Shown here piece after piece: positions 1 to 9,108 of a stretch of DNA of 52,339 nucleotides (its first letter is position 1; each line of letters starts with the position of its first letter). The notes under the pieces are model-generated. The model searched no databases. It was not told where the DNA came from and saw only the letters and a list, made by a program, of their open reading frames with translations. Both the position numbers and the translations under genes were made by a program. The stretch spans positions 1 to 52,339 of the forward strand of contig JAFEBR010000529.1 in the NCBI GenBank assembly GCA_018242565.1. The letters run 5' to 3'. Source of the DNA: Planctomycetota bacterium. GTDB lineage: Bacteria; Planctomycetota; Planctomycetia; Planctomycetales; Planctomycetaceae.

Positions 1-666
1 GCCACCGAAGACAATGGTTCCCGTACCCCCGAGAGTCTCTATGCCGTTGCAAAAAATAGTTCCCACGGTGCTGCCGTCTGCCGCCCCGACGTAGGCGGTG
101 CCGTTGAGGGTCAGGCCATTGGTGACGTAAAGATAGCTGTTGGCGGATTGCGTGGCATCCACGTCGCCATTGATGGTGACCCCGGCCAGCGTACCACTGC
201 CGTCTATGCGAATCGTCGTGTCGCTAGAGACGGTTGCGTTTGCCAGCGTTCCGCCGGCGAGGCTGAGACCGGCAGCATCGGTGAACGTCAAGGTGACATC
301 CAGAGTCCCGCCCGAGAGAGACAGGGGACTGTCTGCCGTGACGCTGCGAACGGTGTCGCTGTCGGCCGAATGGAAGATTGTTCCAAATCCGGCGCCGATG
401 ACGACGTCATCTTCGAATCCTGGAGTGCCGTTGGGGCCAGTGGCACCGCTCCAGTTCGCGGCTGTGCTCCAGTTCGAGTCATCCCCGTATCCGGTCCAGA
501 TGGCCGACAGCAGCATGCGTGCTTCCAGCACCAGGACCTGGGACGCAGCACACTCGGACCAACTGGGTGGGCGAAGATAGGAACGTGGGGTGCCGCGGTG
601 CCGCCGTCGACGAAATTGGCCAGTCAGTTTCTGTCCCAGTCCAGTCAGCCACGACGTCAGCAACAT
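1..666 (-). CDS. Planctomycete LEPR-motif surface protein, N-terminal part (runs off left edge)
   Basis: The frame is open from an ATG at 666 to the window edge (222 codons, no stop), so the C-terminus is missing. A GGAGG-type ribosome site lies about 9 bases upstream of the ATG. The N-terminus has a hydrophobic/basic stretch with an Arg run (residues 19-22), then LEARMLLSA at 47-55. That is a variant of the LEPRxLLSA motif at the start of many large planctomycete surface proteins. Directly after it comes a WTG..D.NWSTAANWSG pattern (about 57-73), typical of beta-strand repeat proteins, followed by Gly/Thr/Ser/Asn-rich sequence with short beta repeats. The likely role is a secreted or cell-surface beta-helical protein; its ligand is unknown. 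The LEPR motif is thought to take part in export or anchoring, but the mechanism is not settled. Family assignment is firm; function is inference. Confidence 0.85.
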   Translation of the reverse strand, partial: MLLTSWLTGLGQKLTGQFRRRRHRGTPRSYLRPPSWSECAASQVLVLEARMLLSAIWTGYGDDSNWSTAANWSGATGPNGTPGFEDDVVIGAGFGTIFHSADSDTVRSVTADSPLSLSGGTLDVTLTFTDAAGLSLAGGTLANATVSSDTTIRIDGSGTLAGVTINGDVDATQSANSYLYVTNGLTLNGTAYVGAADGSTVGTIFCNGIETLGGTGTIVFGG

Positions 667-1008
667 GGGCGAGCCCCTCCAGTGCAGATGCGAATTCCCT
701 ACAAAACGGAAGGCGAAAAAACCTGTCCGACAGAGCGCACGAATTCAGGGTTTTTCCGAAGCCGCGGGCCTTTTCGCGAAAGCGGACCGACCGGCGGTGC
801 GAAAGAACGCCGACAGACTGCTTGACTTTCCAGGAGTTTTGAGAAAGGATCGGAATATCAATTGTTTCCGATGTGTCCGGATGCGGAATCAATTTCCGGG
901 ACAGAACTTGAATAGAGAATCAATCAATCGAACGGGTTCTGCTCGGCTGAAAGTGACAGGCGGCGCGTTCGGTCATCCATTCGTGTGTTGAGCCTCTTTT
1001 CGATCGAA
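667..1008. other. Divergent intergenic region without a recognisable gene
   Basis: This 342-base gap separates the start of the surface protein (-) from the sigma factor (+). It is more AT-rich than the flanking genes, especially around 840-930, so it probably holds both promoters. I found no convincing -35/-10 pair, palindrome or small gene. The open frames crossing it on the plus strand are antisense continuations over the surface-protein gene. Confidence 0.6.
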
Positions 1009-1593
1009 ATGCCCACTAGCTCGCAAATTCTCGAATCTGCTCGTCCCAATGACGTGCCCGACCTGGAGCGGTTCCGCAGTTATCTGCGGTTGTTGGCGCG
1101 CCTGGACCTCGATCCCCGGCTGTTGGGAAAGCTGGATTTGTCGGGGGTGATTCAGGAGACGCTGTTTGAAGCCCATCGCGCACTTCCGGACTTTCGCGGT
1201 CAGGGGGATGACGCGCTGCTGCTCTGGTTGCGGCAGATTCTCGTGCGCAATCTGATTGATGAAATCCGCCGGTTACGCCGGGTCAAATCGGATGTGATTC
1301 GCGAAGAATGGCTTGACGATCTGTCGTCGGTGGCAGAAACGCGGCTGGCAGCGGCACATTCTTCTCCTCGCGCCCGTGCGATTCGAAATGAAGATCTGTT
1401 ACGCCTGGCCCGAGCTCTCGGTGAGCTTCCCGATGACCAGCAGACCGCCATTGTTCGGCACCATCTGCAGGGAGTTTCACTGGCGGATGTGGCGGTGGAA
1501 ATGTCCCGGACGAAGCCCGCGGTGGCTGGCCTGTTGCACCGCGGGATGTCTCGATTGCGCGATCTGTTGGGTGAAGATTCAGCCCGATTGTGA
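1009..1593 (+). CDS. ECF-type RNA polymerase sigma factor (planctomycete kinase-linked group)
   Basis: The 194-residue protein has sigma-70 region 2 at about 30-90, including VIQETLFEAHR and a DALLLWLRQILVRNL stretch, the usual core-binding and -10 recognition helices. Region 4 lies at about 130-190: LPDDQQTAIVRHHLQG, then a helix-turn-helix (SLADVAVEMSRTKPAVAGLLHRG). No anti-sigma gene adjoins it. Instead a Ser/Thr kinase with WD40 repeats follows 200 bases downstream, an arrangement common in Planctomycetes where kinase and sigma factor are thought to be linked by phosphorylation. ATG at 1009 is chosen because the family N-terminus begins about there; a GTG at 985 is an in-frame alternative. 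Neither start has a clear ribosome site. Target promoters cannot be told from sequence. Confidence 0.9.
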   Translation: MPTSSQILESARPNDVPDLERFRSYLRLLARLDLDPRLLGKLDLSGVIQETLFEAHRALPDFRGQGDDALLLWLRQILVRNLIDEIRRLRRVKSDVIREEWLDDLSSVAETRLAAAHSSPRARAIRNEDLLRLARALGELPDDQQTAIVRHHLQGVSLADVAVEMSRTKPAVAGLLHRGMSRLRDLLGEDSARL

Positions 1594-1793
1594 TTCCCAG
1601 GTACTGGCGGGCAGGGGGGATTCGGTTTGGTTTCCAGGAAATCCGCCGCTTGTGCGGTTCCGGGCAAAGGCGGCATCTCAGGAATCCAAAAATCCGAAAA
1701 GCTGGCGCGCTCTGTGACACGCGATTCCTCGCCCTTCCTGAAGGCGGTTGTGAACAAATGTGAATGGAGCAATATGGACTGCGATTCTGACTG

Positions 1794-4700
1794 ATGGGCA
1801 TCAGGAATCCGGGTGAAATGGCAGAGTCGATGTCAGAGATTGATGATCGCGAAACGCGGTTCCATGCCGTGCTGGCCGAATACCTGGAGGCCGCTGAATC
1901 TGGGACGCCGGCGCAAGATGCCACCTGGTTGAATCGTTTCCCCGACCTGGCCGAAGATCTCGAGCAGTTTTTCAGTGCCGTTCAGTCCGTAGAGGAATTC
2001 ACCGCCCCCTTTCGGAAGAAGACTGCGAAACGCGCCGCGGTTCTCGCGGGCCCACGTCGGATCGGCGATTATGAACTCCTGGAGGAAATCGGTCGCGGCG
2101 GCATGGGCGTTGTCTATCGGGCGCGGCAGTTGAGCCTGAAACGAGTCGTGGCTGTCAAAATGATCCGGGCGGCCTGGCTGGCAACCTCGGCTGATGCCGA
2201 GCGGTTTCGGGGCGAAGCCGAACTGGCCGCACGGCTCGATCACCCGGGCATTGTCCCGATCTACGAAGTGGGTGAAGTCGGGGGATGCCCCTATTTCAGT
2301 ATGAAGTTGATGGCCGGGGGGAACCTGGCGCAGCGCATTGGCGAGTTTCCAGACGACCCGCGGCGCGCTGTGGAACTGGTCATCAGTGTGGCCGGAGCCG
2401 TGGAACACGCTCATCAGCACGGCATCCTGCACCGCGACCTCAAGCCTTCGAATATTCTGCTCGATTCGGAGGGGCGGGCCCTGGTGGCCGACTTCGGCCT
2501 CGCGAAATGGCTCGAATCCGACCAGTCGCAGACCCAGACGGGGCTGCTGCTGGGGACTCCCATGTATATGGCTCCTGAGTTTGTGCACGCCCAACGGCAG
2601 GCGCAAACACTGCTGGCCACGACGGCCTGCGACGTCTATGGATTGGGGACGATTTTATATACTCTGCTCGCCGGTCGTGCTCCCTTTTTCGGACTGGCCC
2701 CGCTGGCCACCCTGCAGGCCGTCAGTGAGCTGGATCCCGAACCGCCGTCACGTCGGAATCCACGCGTCGATCGCGATCTGGAAACCATTTGCCTGAAATG
2801 CCTCGAGAAGAATCCCCATCGTCGCTATCGCTCGGCGGCCGACCTTGCCGACGAACTCCAGCGCTGGCAACGGGGCGATGTCATCCTGGCGCGTCCCGTG
2901 GGGACGTGTGAACGGCTCTACCGCTGGTGCCGGAAGAACCCGGTTCTGGCCGGCATGTCGCTGACGGCCGGGTTGCTGCTGGTGGGCCTGATCGTCGGCC
3001 TGGCGACCGGATACTGGATGGTCAGCGCCGCCCGTAATGAGGCGGATGCCCATCGCCGCGACGCGCAGCGCATCGCCGACAGTCTGCGCCAACAACTGTA
3101 TGCCAGTGAAATGATTCTCGGGTTTCGGCACGCCGAGCGGGGTGAGTTGGAAGAGCTTCGCGGTCTGGTTGAACATTATCGCCATGAAACCGATCTGCAG
3201 GGGTTTGAATGGCACTGGCTGGATGCCCAGGCGCGCCGGCGGCCCCTGGTGCTTACGTGTGTCGGGCATGAAGGCAAAGTGTATGCCGCCACGTGGTCGG
3301 CCGATGGAAGCCAGTTTGCCACCTGCAGTGAAGACCGCACGATTCGATTCTGGGATGGCACGACGGGCGCCCCGCGAGAGATCTGGCGTCCCCGTCCCGA
3401 AACGGCGTGGGAGCAGGTGCCTGGTCATCTGCACAAAGACGATGAGTTTGCCGTACGATTTTCGCCGGCGGGTCGGTCGCTGGCTTCCATCGGAGAAGAC
3501 GGCACGGTGCGTCTATGGGACCTCGCACTGCAGACCTGGCAGGCCTTGACCCCCGGGCACAGCCGTGAAGCCGTCTCGGTGGAGTTTTCACCCGATGGAC
3601 GCTGGCTGGTCACGGCTGGCTATGACGGACGGGTCCTGGTGTGGGATCTTGAACGCAGTGCCCCCTTGCCCGCTTTCACCGAGCATCAGACGGGCGTGCA
3701 CTATGCCAGTTTCTCGCCGGACGGAACACGGGTGGCCTCGGCGGACCATAACGGCAGGGTCCTGATCTGGGATCGTGAGCAACGCACGCTGGAACACACG
3801 ATTCAAGGTGGCGAGCACGTCTTCAGCGTGGCGTTTGCTCCCGATGGATCGCTGCTGGCGACCGGCGCCAACGGCGGTCAGGTACAACTCTGGAATCCTC
3901 ACACAGGCCAGCGCATCCGCAGTCTCGAACCGTTCACCGGAGATGTCCGGTCAGTCTGCTTTTCGCCCGATGGTTCCAGCCTGGCCGCCTCGAGTACCGA
4001 CGGGACCGTACGCATCTGGTCCGTGGCGGATGGAAACTCGCAGCATTACTTCAAGGCGCATTCCGGGCCAGTTTGGAGCGTGCGTTTTTCTGCCGATGGC
4101 GGTCGCTTATTAACCGCCAGCAGCGACAGAACAGCCCGCCTCTGGAAACTCCCGGCGCCGTTGCCTGCCAACCACTGGGTTGGGGGGCCGGCTAGTCCCG
4201 CCCGTCGCGTTCGCGTCTCGCCCGACGGCGACCGGTTTCTCGTGGTGACCGTTGATGAACGACTCCATCTGGGGTCTTTCAGTTCTCGGAATCCGCTGAC
4301 GACCCTGTCCGTTCGGACTTCGGACTGGACGGCGACACCGGTTTTTTCCCCGGACGGCAGGGAACTTGCGCTCGTGCAATCGGAACACCAGTTGCTCCGC
4401 TGGCGTCTGGAGGACGAACGCCCCCTGCCTCTCATTCGTCTCGATCAACCCGGGACCGGGGACGAGACTCCGTCGCCAAATCGTTTCCGCCAGTTTACTT
4501 ATACGGCGGATGGTCGATTCTGGATTCTGCGCCCCGACGGCGGGCTGCGGATCTATGACCGACAGCAGCAACGTGACGTGCGGTTGCCCGTGCGCAATCT
4601 TGAATGGCCAGTACTCCTGATGGCACTCCCGGGGGAAAACAAACTGTTGATCAGTGATGAATCGCACGAGCAGTTTCGGATCTGGAATACCCAAACTGAG

Positions 4701-5111
4701 CAATTCGAGTCGAATATGGCGTACCCGTACGTTCCCCAGTTTGTCACAGTTTCGGCCGATGGGAAATTTCTGGCGCTGGCATCCGGACAGGAGATTCACC
4801 TGCTGGAAATTGCCACGGCTAAATTACGGACCGATTTCATTCGTCACAATCTCGATGTGGGCTGGCTGGAATTCTCTCCCGACCGAAAAACGCTGGCGAG
4901 TGCCGGGAAGGATGGAACAGTCAGGCTGTGGCATGTGGCCACGGGGCAGGAACTGGCGGTTCTGGAAGATCGCCGAGTCCCCCTGTTCTCGGTCGCGTTT
5001 TCACCCGATGGGCGACGCTTGCTGGTCGCCGGTGAACCCGACCCAGACACCGGCAGCACGCTGACGGTTTACGAGATTCCTGCCTCCCCGGCGCCTCACA
5101 CATCGCATTAA
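1794..5111 (+). CDS. Membrane-anchored Ser/Thr protein kinase with WD40 beta-propeller
   Basis: A 1105-residue Hanks-type kinase. Residues 1-90 are a short helical region of a kind common before planctomycete kinases. The kinase domain is about 93-360: glycine loop IGRGGMGVVY (about 99-108), catalytic Lys122, HRDLKPSN at 213-220, DFG at 233-235 and GTPMYMAPE near 254-262. All catalytic residues are present, so it should be active. One transmembrane helix (about 386-410) separates it from a C-terminal region (about 490-1095) with many WD40 repeats of the FSPDG...LW type, probably folding into one or two propellers. With the kinase inside the cell, the propeller would lie across the membrane as sensor or scaffold; this is inference. 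It sits just downstream of the ECF sigma factor, probably its partner. Starts at 1818 and 1830 are also possible. Confidence 0.93.
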   Translation: MGIRNPGEMAESMSEIDDRETRFHAVLAEYLEAAESGTPAQDATWLNRFPDLAEDLEQFFSAVQSVEEFTAPFRKKTAKRAAVLAGPRRIGDYELLEEIGRGGMGVVYRARQLSLKRVVAVKMIRAAWLATSADAERFRGEAELAARLDHPGIVPIYEVGEVGGCPYFSMKLMAGGNLAQRIGEFPDDPRRAVELVISVAGAVEHAHQHGILHRDLKPSNILLDSEGRALVADFGLAKWLESDQSQTQTGLLLGTPMYMAPEFVHAQRQAQTLLATTACDVYGLGTILYTLLAGRAPFFGLAPLATLQAVSELDPEPPSRRNPRVDRDLETICLKCLEKNPHRRYRSAADLADELQRWQRGDVILARPVGTCERLYRWCRKNPVLAGMSLTAGLLLVGLIVGLATGYWMVSAARNEADAHRRDAQRIADSLRQQLYASEMILGFRHAERGELEELRGLVEHYRHETDLQGFEWHWLDAQARRRPLVLTCVGHEGKVYAATWSADGSQFATCSEDRTIRFWDGTTGAPREIWRPRPETAWEQVPGHLHKDDEFAVRFSPAGRSLASIGEDGTVRLWDLALQTWQALTPGHSREAVSVEFSPDGRWLVTAGYDGRVLVWDLERSAPLPAFTEHQTGVHYASFSPDGTRVASADHNGRVLIWDREQRTLEHTIQGGEHVFSVAFAPDGSLLATGANGGQVQLWNPHTGQRIRSLEPFTGDVRSVCFSPDGSSLAASSTDGTVRIWSVADGNSQHYFKAHSGPVWSVRFSADGGRLLTASSDRTARLWKLPAPLPANHWVGGPASPARRVRVSPDGDRFLVVTVDERLHLGSFSSRNPLTTLSVRTSDWTATPVFSPDGRELALVQSEHQLLRWRLEDERPLPLIRLDQPGTGDETPSPNRFRQFTYTADGRFWILRPDGGLRIYDRQQQRDVRLPVRNLEWPVLLMALPGENKLLISDESHEQFRIWNTQTEQFESNMAYPYVPQFVTVSADGKFLALASGQEIHLLEIATAKLRTDFIRHNLDVGWLEFSPDRKTLASAGKDGTVRLWHVATGQELAVLEDRRVPLFSVAFSPDGRRLLVAGEPDPDTGSTLTVYEIPASPAPHTSH

Positions 5112-5163
5112 CTGCAACCGCAATATGCGATCGGCCCGCGGGGAGTGTCTCGCGCCCACCGGA

Positions 5164-8100
5164 TCAATCGTCAGTCACCTGTTTTCGGAACTCGGCCCGG
5201 GCCTGACGGAAGATCGCTTCCACCTGCTGCCGGTCGGCGGCGCTGGCGTACCGGTTACGGGCCACGACGACCCGCAACAGTTGGTCGATCCAGTCGCAGA
5301 AAAACTCGGCATCGACTCGGCTCGTGAGGCGTTTCCCAGCCACGGTGACATAGATCGGGCTTGTATGGGCCCAGGCGGGACCGTCGAACAGTGTCGGGTG
5401 ATCGGGACCGCGGACTCGCAGTGCGATCCAACTGCTGCGCTCAATCGGTACCTCGACTTCGAACTGACGGTGATAAGGCCCCGTGGATTCGTCGTCGGGA
5501 ACTTCGTCATGCGCAACGACTTTGCCGCTCACGAGCAGTTCGATGTGTCGGAATGGCACGAGGCTTTCAACGGAAATGCTCGCACGCACGGTACCGGGAG
5601 CCGGCAGCGCGATCGTCTCTCCGGAGCCCTGACCTTGCACGGTGAGTCCCGGAATGGGGCCATTCGTCACCAGCGTGCGACCGTTCCGCAGACCTTCCAG
5701 CCAGTTGGACAGGGTCAGGGGACCTGTCGTTTTCACATAGACTCGACTGCCCCCCAGCGGATCGGTCGAGCGATCGAGCAAGGCATCGGTTCCGACGCAC
5801 GCCGACAATCGGATGCCACAATTGAGCAACTTGTACCAGAGCCCGGCGGACTGCTCTTCATCGCTGTTGTACGACATGAGGTCCATGGCCTGCACCACCC
5901 CCAGAATGGCATCGATGGGCAGTTCGCGTGCCGCGCCATTCGGCTTCTTCAAGTCGTCTTCGAAGGGAAATGGCTGACCGGTGAATAATGGGTGTCCATA
6001 GGTCACCACGCCCCCCTGTCGCACCGCCTCGGCCGCCATGCTATGATTCGCTGGAAAATCGAGGTGATTGGGGGTGTTGTCAAAGCCGGTGTATTGCGGC
6101 TCGACGAGTTTTCGAATTCCGAAGAATTGCATATGGCCATAGATCATGCTGCGCATTTCTTCGCCAAACACGACGATGTGCCTGTCGGTCGTCACCGGTG
6201 CGGGCTGGCCGGTAATCAGGTTGACGTCGCGCAGGTCATCGCCGACGTTGTTCGAGACACACAGGTTCGTGAAATTCAAACCCTCGGCACGGGCCGCGAC
6301 CAGGGCATCGGCCGTGGTGACCTCAATCGGGCCGCCGGTGTGCAGGTGGACGTGAGAATCTCCCGAGTACCAGCCTCGGGCCGCCATGTCGATCCACGGT
6401 TGCAGGTGCACGGTGATCTGCGCCGATTCGGTACCGCGGGAATTCACCGTCACCTTCCGGGGAATGGTTTCCAGTCCGCCCGACACGCTCAAGTGCGCAT
6501 TGCCTGGTGGCAACTTCACTTCACATGAGCCGTCGGCATAAAAATAACTCTCCCCCCGGCTGGTTTTGCGAACGGCAGCGCCCGCCGGCGCGAGGGGCTG
6601 GCGGTCAGGGCCGACAAGACTCAGGCGGGCCGCGGCCGGTACACCGTTCCGCAGAATGCGGATCTGCGCCGTGGTGGGCGGATCGACCGGAAACTCCGTC
6701 CCGTCGAGGTGCAGGCGATACACCGTCCCTTCGTAACCGACCAGCAGGAGTTCGCCATCGTGGTCGAGTCCGAACGAGGCAATGCGTTGTGGCGACTGCC
6801 CGATTTGGCGCACCTTCAGTAACTGTCGGTCGGCCTGGGTGAGCGCCCAGATTCGTTTGGATTCGAAATCGCCGAAGATGTAGGCACCGTAAAACGACGA
6901 TTCGCGCTTCGCGCGGTAGACATAGCCACCCGTGACAGAGACGCCGTCACGTCGGCGGTAGGCAAAAATCGGCGGGACGTAGCGTTCACCGGCGCGACGA
7001 TACCGATCAGAAAACCTGTGGAAGCCTTCGTAGACATTCCAGCCCTGGTTTTCACCGGCCCGGCAGATCAGGACCTTGTCGAACAGGTTCTGTCCGACGT
7101 CGCCAATCCACAGGTCGCTGGTGAGAGGATCGAAACTGAACCGCCACGGCATGCGCACCCCCGACGCCCAGATCTCGCGACGCGTGGGGGGCAGGGCGTG
7201 GCGGTAGGGATTGGTCTCCGGGATCGCGTACGGCAGATCGTCGGTCTGGTGGTCAACGTCGATTCTCAGAATCTTCCCGGCCAGCTGGCTCATGTCCTGG
7301 CTGTGCCCTTCCGGATCCTCCTGAGGCCCGGCATCGCCGGCGCCAATGTAGAGGTATCCATCAGGTCCAAATGCCAGCATGCCACCCCAGTGGATATCAG
7401 TGTTCTGGTGAATCTGCAGCAGTCGCCTGGATGGGAGGCCGGCATCTTTTCGCAGGTCGGCCGTTGCCTGCCGTTCGACAATCACCGGGGAAAAGAAGCT
7501 CCCCTGATTGCGGACATGATAGTTCACATAATATTTGCGGTTCTTCTGGAATTCGGGATGAAAGGCCAGGCAGACGACCCCTTCGAATTCGCCGGTCGTG
7601 GCTTCGGCGGAAAAGTCGGCGAACAGTTCCTTACGAACGTCGGTGCCGTCCGCATCGATCCGCCAGATCTGGCGGGTTTTCTGTTCGACGACCAGATGCG
7701 ATTGGGGATGGCCGGGCAAAGCGATCACCCAGACGGGAAAGTCAAAGCGGTTTTTTTCTGAGTGGAGTGGCACCAGGCGAATGGGCTGTGCCAAAGCGGG
7801 GATCTCGCTCGGCAGACCGGGATAAGGGGTGTCGCGATCCGACTGCTTCAGCGAGCCGAGATAGGCAATCAGGTCGGCGAATTGATCGGGGGGCACCTGT
7901 TTGTGAATGCCGGCCGGCATCAGGGATTCTGCCACCCGCTTTTCCTGCTCAATCTGGGCCAGGGGAATCTGCTGCGGCTTGCCCTCGGCGTCGTAGAACT
8001 GCAGGCTCTCGGCCGTCCGCTGAATCAAGACCCCGGCATGAACTTTGCCATCGTGCGTCGTGACCACCACGGTTCCGAAATCGGGGTGGACCGTGGCGCT

Positions 8101-8391
8101 GGGTTCGAGCACGGCTTGAATCAGTTGGTCGCGCGAGAGTTTGTCGCCAATGTAAGTCAGTTCCGGGCCCGCCTTCCGGGCTTCGCCCGCGAATGGGTGG
8201 CATTTCTGGCAACCCGCCGTCTGCGATTCGAACACGCGTTTACCCCGCGCGGCATCGCCGCCTTTCAGGGCCGCCTGACGATGCGCTGCCAGTTGCTGCG
8301 GGTCGACAGGCTGTGCCGATAGGCCACGGGGGGCCCCGACGATGACGTATGAAACGGCAAAAACGACAACAGCGATCCAGCGGCGCGACAT
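5164..8391 (-). CDS. Secreted fusion: cytochrome c, glucose/sorbosone dehydrogenase-like propeller, PHP-like (CehA/McbA-type) metallohydrolase
   Basis: A 1075-residue exported protein with three parts. A signal peptide (about 1-26) is followed by a haem c domain with CQKCH at 61-65. Residues about 200-565 form a six-bladed propeller resembling soluble glucose/sorbosone dehydrogenases (HWGGMLAFGPDGYLYIGAGD, GENQGWNVYEG). After a linker, residues about 670-1000 carry GDSHVHLH (His680, 682, 684), EEMRS, GHPLF and a GTDA motif, resembling the PHP-like CehA/McbA metallohydrolases. The cytochrome probably takes electrons from a PQQ-type oxidation in the propeller; the hydrolase may act on the same substrate. 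This is inference. ATG at 8391 has AGGA upstream; a TTG at 8409 is an alternative. It converges on the kinase gene with a 52-base gap. Confidence 0.85.
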   Translation of the reverse strand: MSRRWIAVVVFAVSYVIVGAPRGLSAQPVDPQQLAAHRQAALKGGDAARGKRVFESQTAGCQKCHPFAGEARKAGPELTYIGDKLSRDQLIQAVLEPSATVHPDFGTVVVTTHDGKVHAGVLIQRTAESLQFYDAEGKPQQIPLAQIEQEKRVAESLMPAGIHKQVPPDQFADLIAYLGSLKQSDRDTPYPGLPSEIPALAQPIRLVPLHSEKNRFDFPVWVIALPGHPQSHLVVEQKTRQIWRIDADGTDVRKELFADFSAEATTGEFEGVVCLAFHPEFQKNRKYYVNYHVRNQGSFFSPVIVERQATADLRKDAGLPSRRLLQIHQNTDIHWGGMLAFGPDGYLYIGAGDAGPQEDPEGHSQDMSQLAGKILRIDVDHQTDDLPYAIPETNPYRHALPPTRREIWASGVRMPWRFSFDPLTSDLWIGDVGQNLFDKVLICRAGENQGWNVYEGFHRFSDRYRRAGERYVPPIFAYRRRDGVSVTGGYVYRAKRESSFYGAYIFGDFESKRIWALTQADRQLLKVRQIGQSPQRIASFGLDHDGELLLVGYEGTVYRLHLDGTEFPVDPPTTAQIRILRNGVPAAARLSLVGPDRQPLAPAGAAVRKTSRGESYFYADGSCEVKLPPGNAHLSVSGGLETIPRKVTVNSRGTESAQITVHLQPWIDMAARGWYSGDSHVHLHTGGPIEVTTADALVAARAEGLNFTNLCVSNNVGDDLRDVNLITGQPAPVTTDRHIVVFGEEMRSMIYGHMQFFGIRKLVEPQYTGFDNTPNHLDFPANHSMAAEAVRQGGVVTYGHPLFTGQPFPFEDDLKKPNGAARELPIDAILGVVQAMDLMSYNSDEEQSAGLWYKLLNCGIRLSACVGTDALLDRSTDPLGGSRVYVKTTGPLTLSNWLEGLRNGRTLVTNGPIPGLTVQGQGSGETIALPAPGTVRASISVESLVPFRHIELLVSGKVVAHDEVPDDESTGPYHRQFEVEVPIERSSWIALRVRGPDHPTLFDGPAWAHTSPIYVTVAGKRLTSRVDAEFFCDWIDQLLRVVVARNRYASAADRQQVEAIFRQARAEFRKQVTDD

Positions 8392-8432
8392 GTATCGATT
8401 CCTGAACAAAGTGACTTGTCTGGCCAGGTGAT

Positions 8433-8460
8433 ATCATAGTGGGTCGGTCTGGACTGAGAA
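8433..8460 (-). promoter_or_regulatory. Candidate sigma-70-type promoter for the cytochrome/dehydrogenase fusion
   Basis: On the minus strand TTCTCA (8460-8455) lies 16 bases before TATGAT (8438-8433), four and five matches to the consensus hexamers. It would give a leader of about 35 bases before the ATG at 8391. The rest of this 324-base divergent gap holds the palindrome at 8657-8676 and no gene that I can see. Confidence 0.4.
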
Positions 8461-8656
8461 GTGCGCGAGCTGTCTCGTAGGTATCGTGTATGGATTGCCC
8501 GCAATGGGAGCGCCTGTCAATCGGCTGGAAAATCGCACGGCTGGCGGACTTGTTGGGCGTCTTATCGTGCCTGGAACCACAGGTGGCGACGATCGTCAGG
8601 AGTTCATGAGGCTGGTATCCTGATGAGAGTCGCTGTGCTGCTTGTTCCGCCAGAAT

Positions 8657-8676
8657 CCGCCTGAAGGTTCAGGCGG
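8657..8676. repeat. Perfect 9-bp inverted repeat upstream of the receiver-like gene
   Basis: CCGCCTGAA, a GG centre and TTCAGGCGG form an exact palindromic hairpin ending 39 bases before the ATG at 8716. No plus-strand gene ends just upstream, so a terminator role is unlikely. A repressor site or a structured 5' leader fits the position better. The two-base centre is too tight for a stable RNA loop without opening a pair, which slightly favours a DNA-binding site. Confidence 0.5.
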
Positions 8677-8715
8677 GCTGTTGGCTCTGAATGTCCTGTG
8701 GGGAATTTTGGCTTT

Positions 8716-9108
8716 ATGTCTGCTGTTGAACCGGCCACTTCTGTATTGATCAGTCGGGATCTGTTTTTTACGAGCAAGGTGACGGGCACGGCCCAGGCCT
8801 TGGGAATCTCGTTGCGTGTGGTCGGATCGGTCGCTCAAGCGTTGGAGTTGGTGGCAGAGCGACCGTGCCCGTGCGTGTTGGTCGATCTCGCCGATCCGGG
8901 GCTGGATGTGACGCAACTTGTGCAGCAACTTCCCAGTGCGCCCGGCCCGCGAGTTGTGGCCTTTGGTTCGCACGTGGCCACGGCTCGACTCGAAGAAGCG
9001 CGCTCCGCGGGATGTACCGAGGTCCTGCCGCGCAGTCGATTTTCTGCAGAGTTGCCCGAGTTGTTGAAAAAGTACGCCGGAGGATCGTCGCATGCCGCGC
9101 CGACTTAA
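8716..9108 (+). CDS. Response-regulator receiver-like protein
   Basis: A 130-residue single-domain protein with receiver (CheY-like) folding signs: an N-terminal strand (SVLISRDLFFTSKV), then VLVDLADPGLD, which holds Asp residues near 60 at the expected phospho-acceptor strand, then VVAFGSH and AGCTEVLPRSRF near the usual fourth and fifth strands. The acidic pair normally found after the first strand is replaced by SRD, and the conserved Lys after the fifth strand is not obvious. Phosphorylation is therefore doubtful; it may be a pseudo-receiver. There is no output domain. The last 17 bases overlap the start of the cyanophycinase-like gene, so the two are probably co-translated. ATG at 8716 is preferred to a GTG at 8698. 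Confidence 0.7.
   Translation: MSAVEPATSVLISRDLFFTSKVTGTAQALGISLRVVGSVAQALELVAERPCPCVLVDLADPGLDVTQLVQQLPSAPGPRVVAFGSHVATARLEEARSAGCTEVLPRSRFSAELPELLKKYAGGSSHAAPT

Noticed and set aside
140-991. Several plus-strand frames over the left edge
   Set aside because: They are antisense to the LEPR-motif surface protein, or lie in the gap before the sigma factor without any motif.
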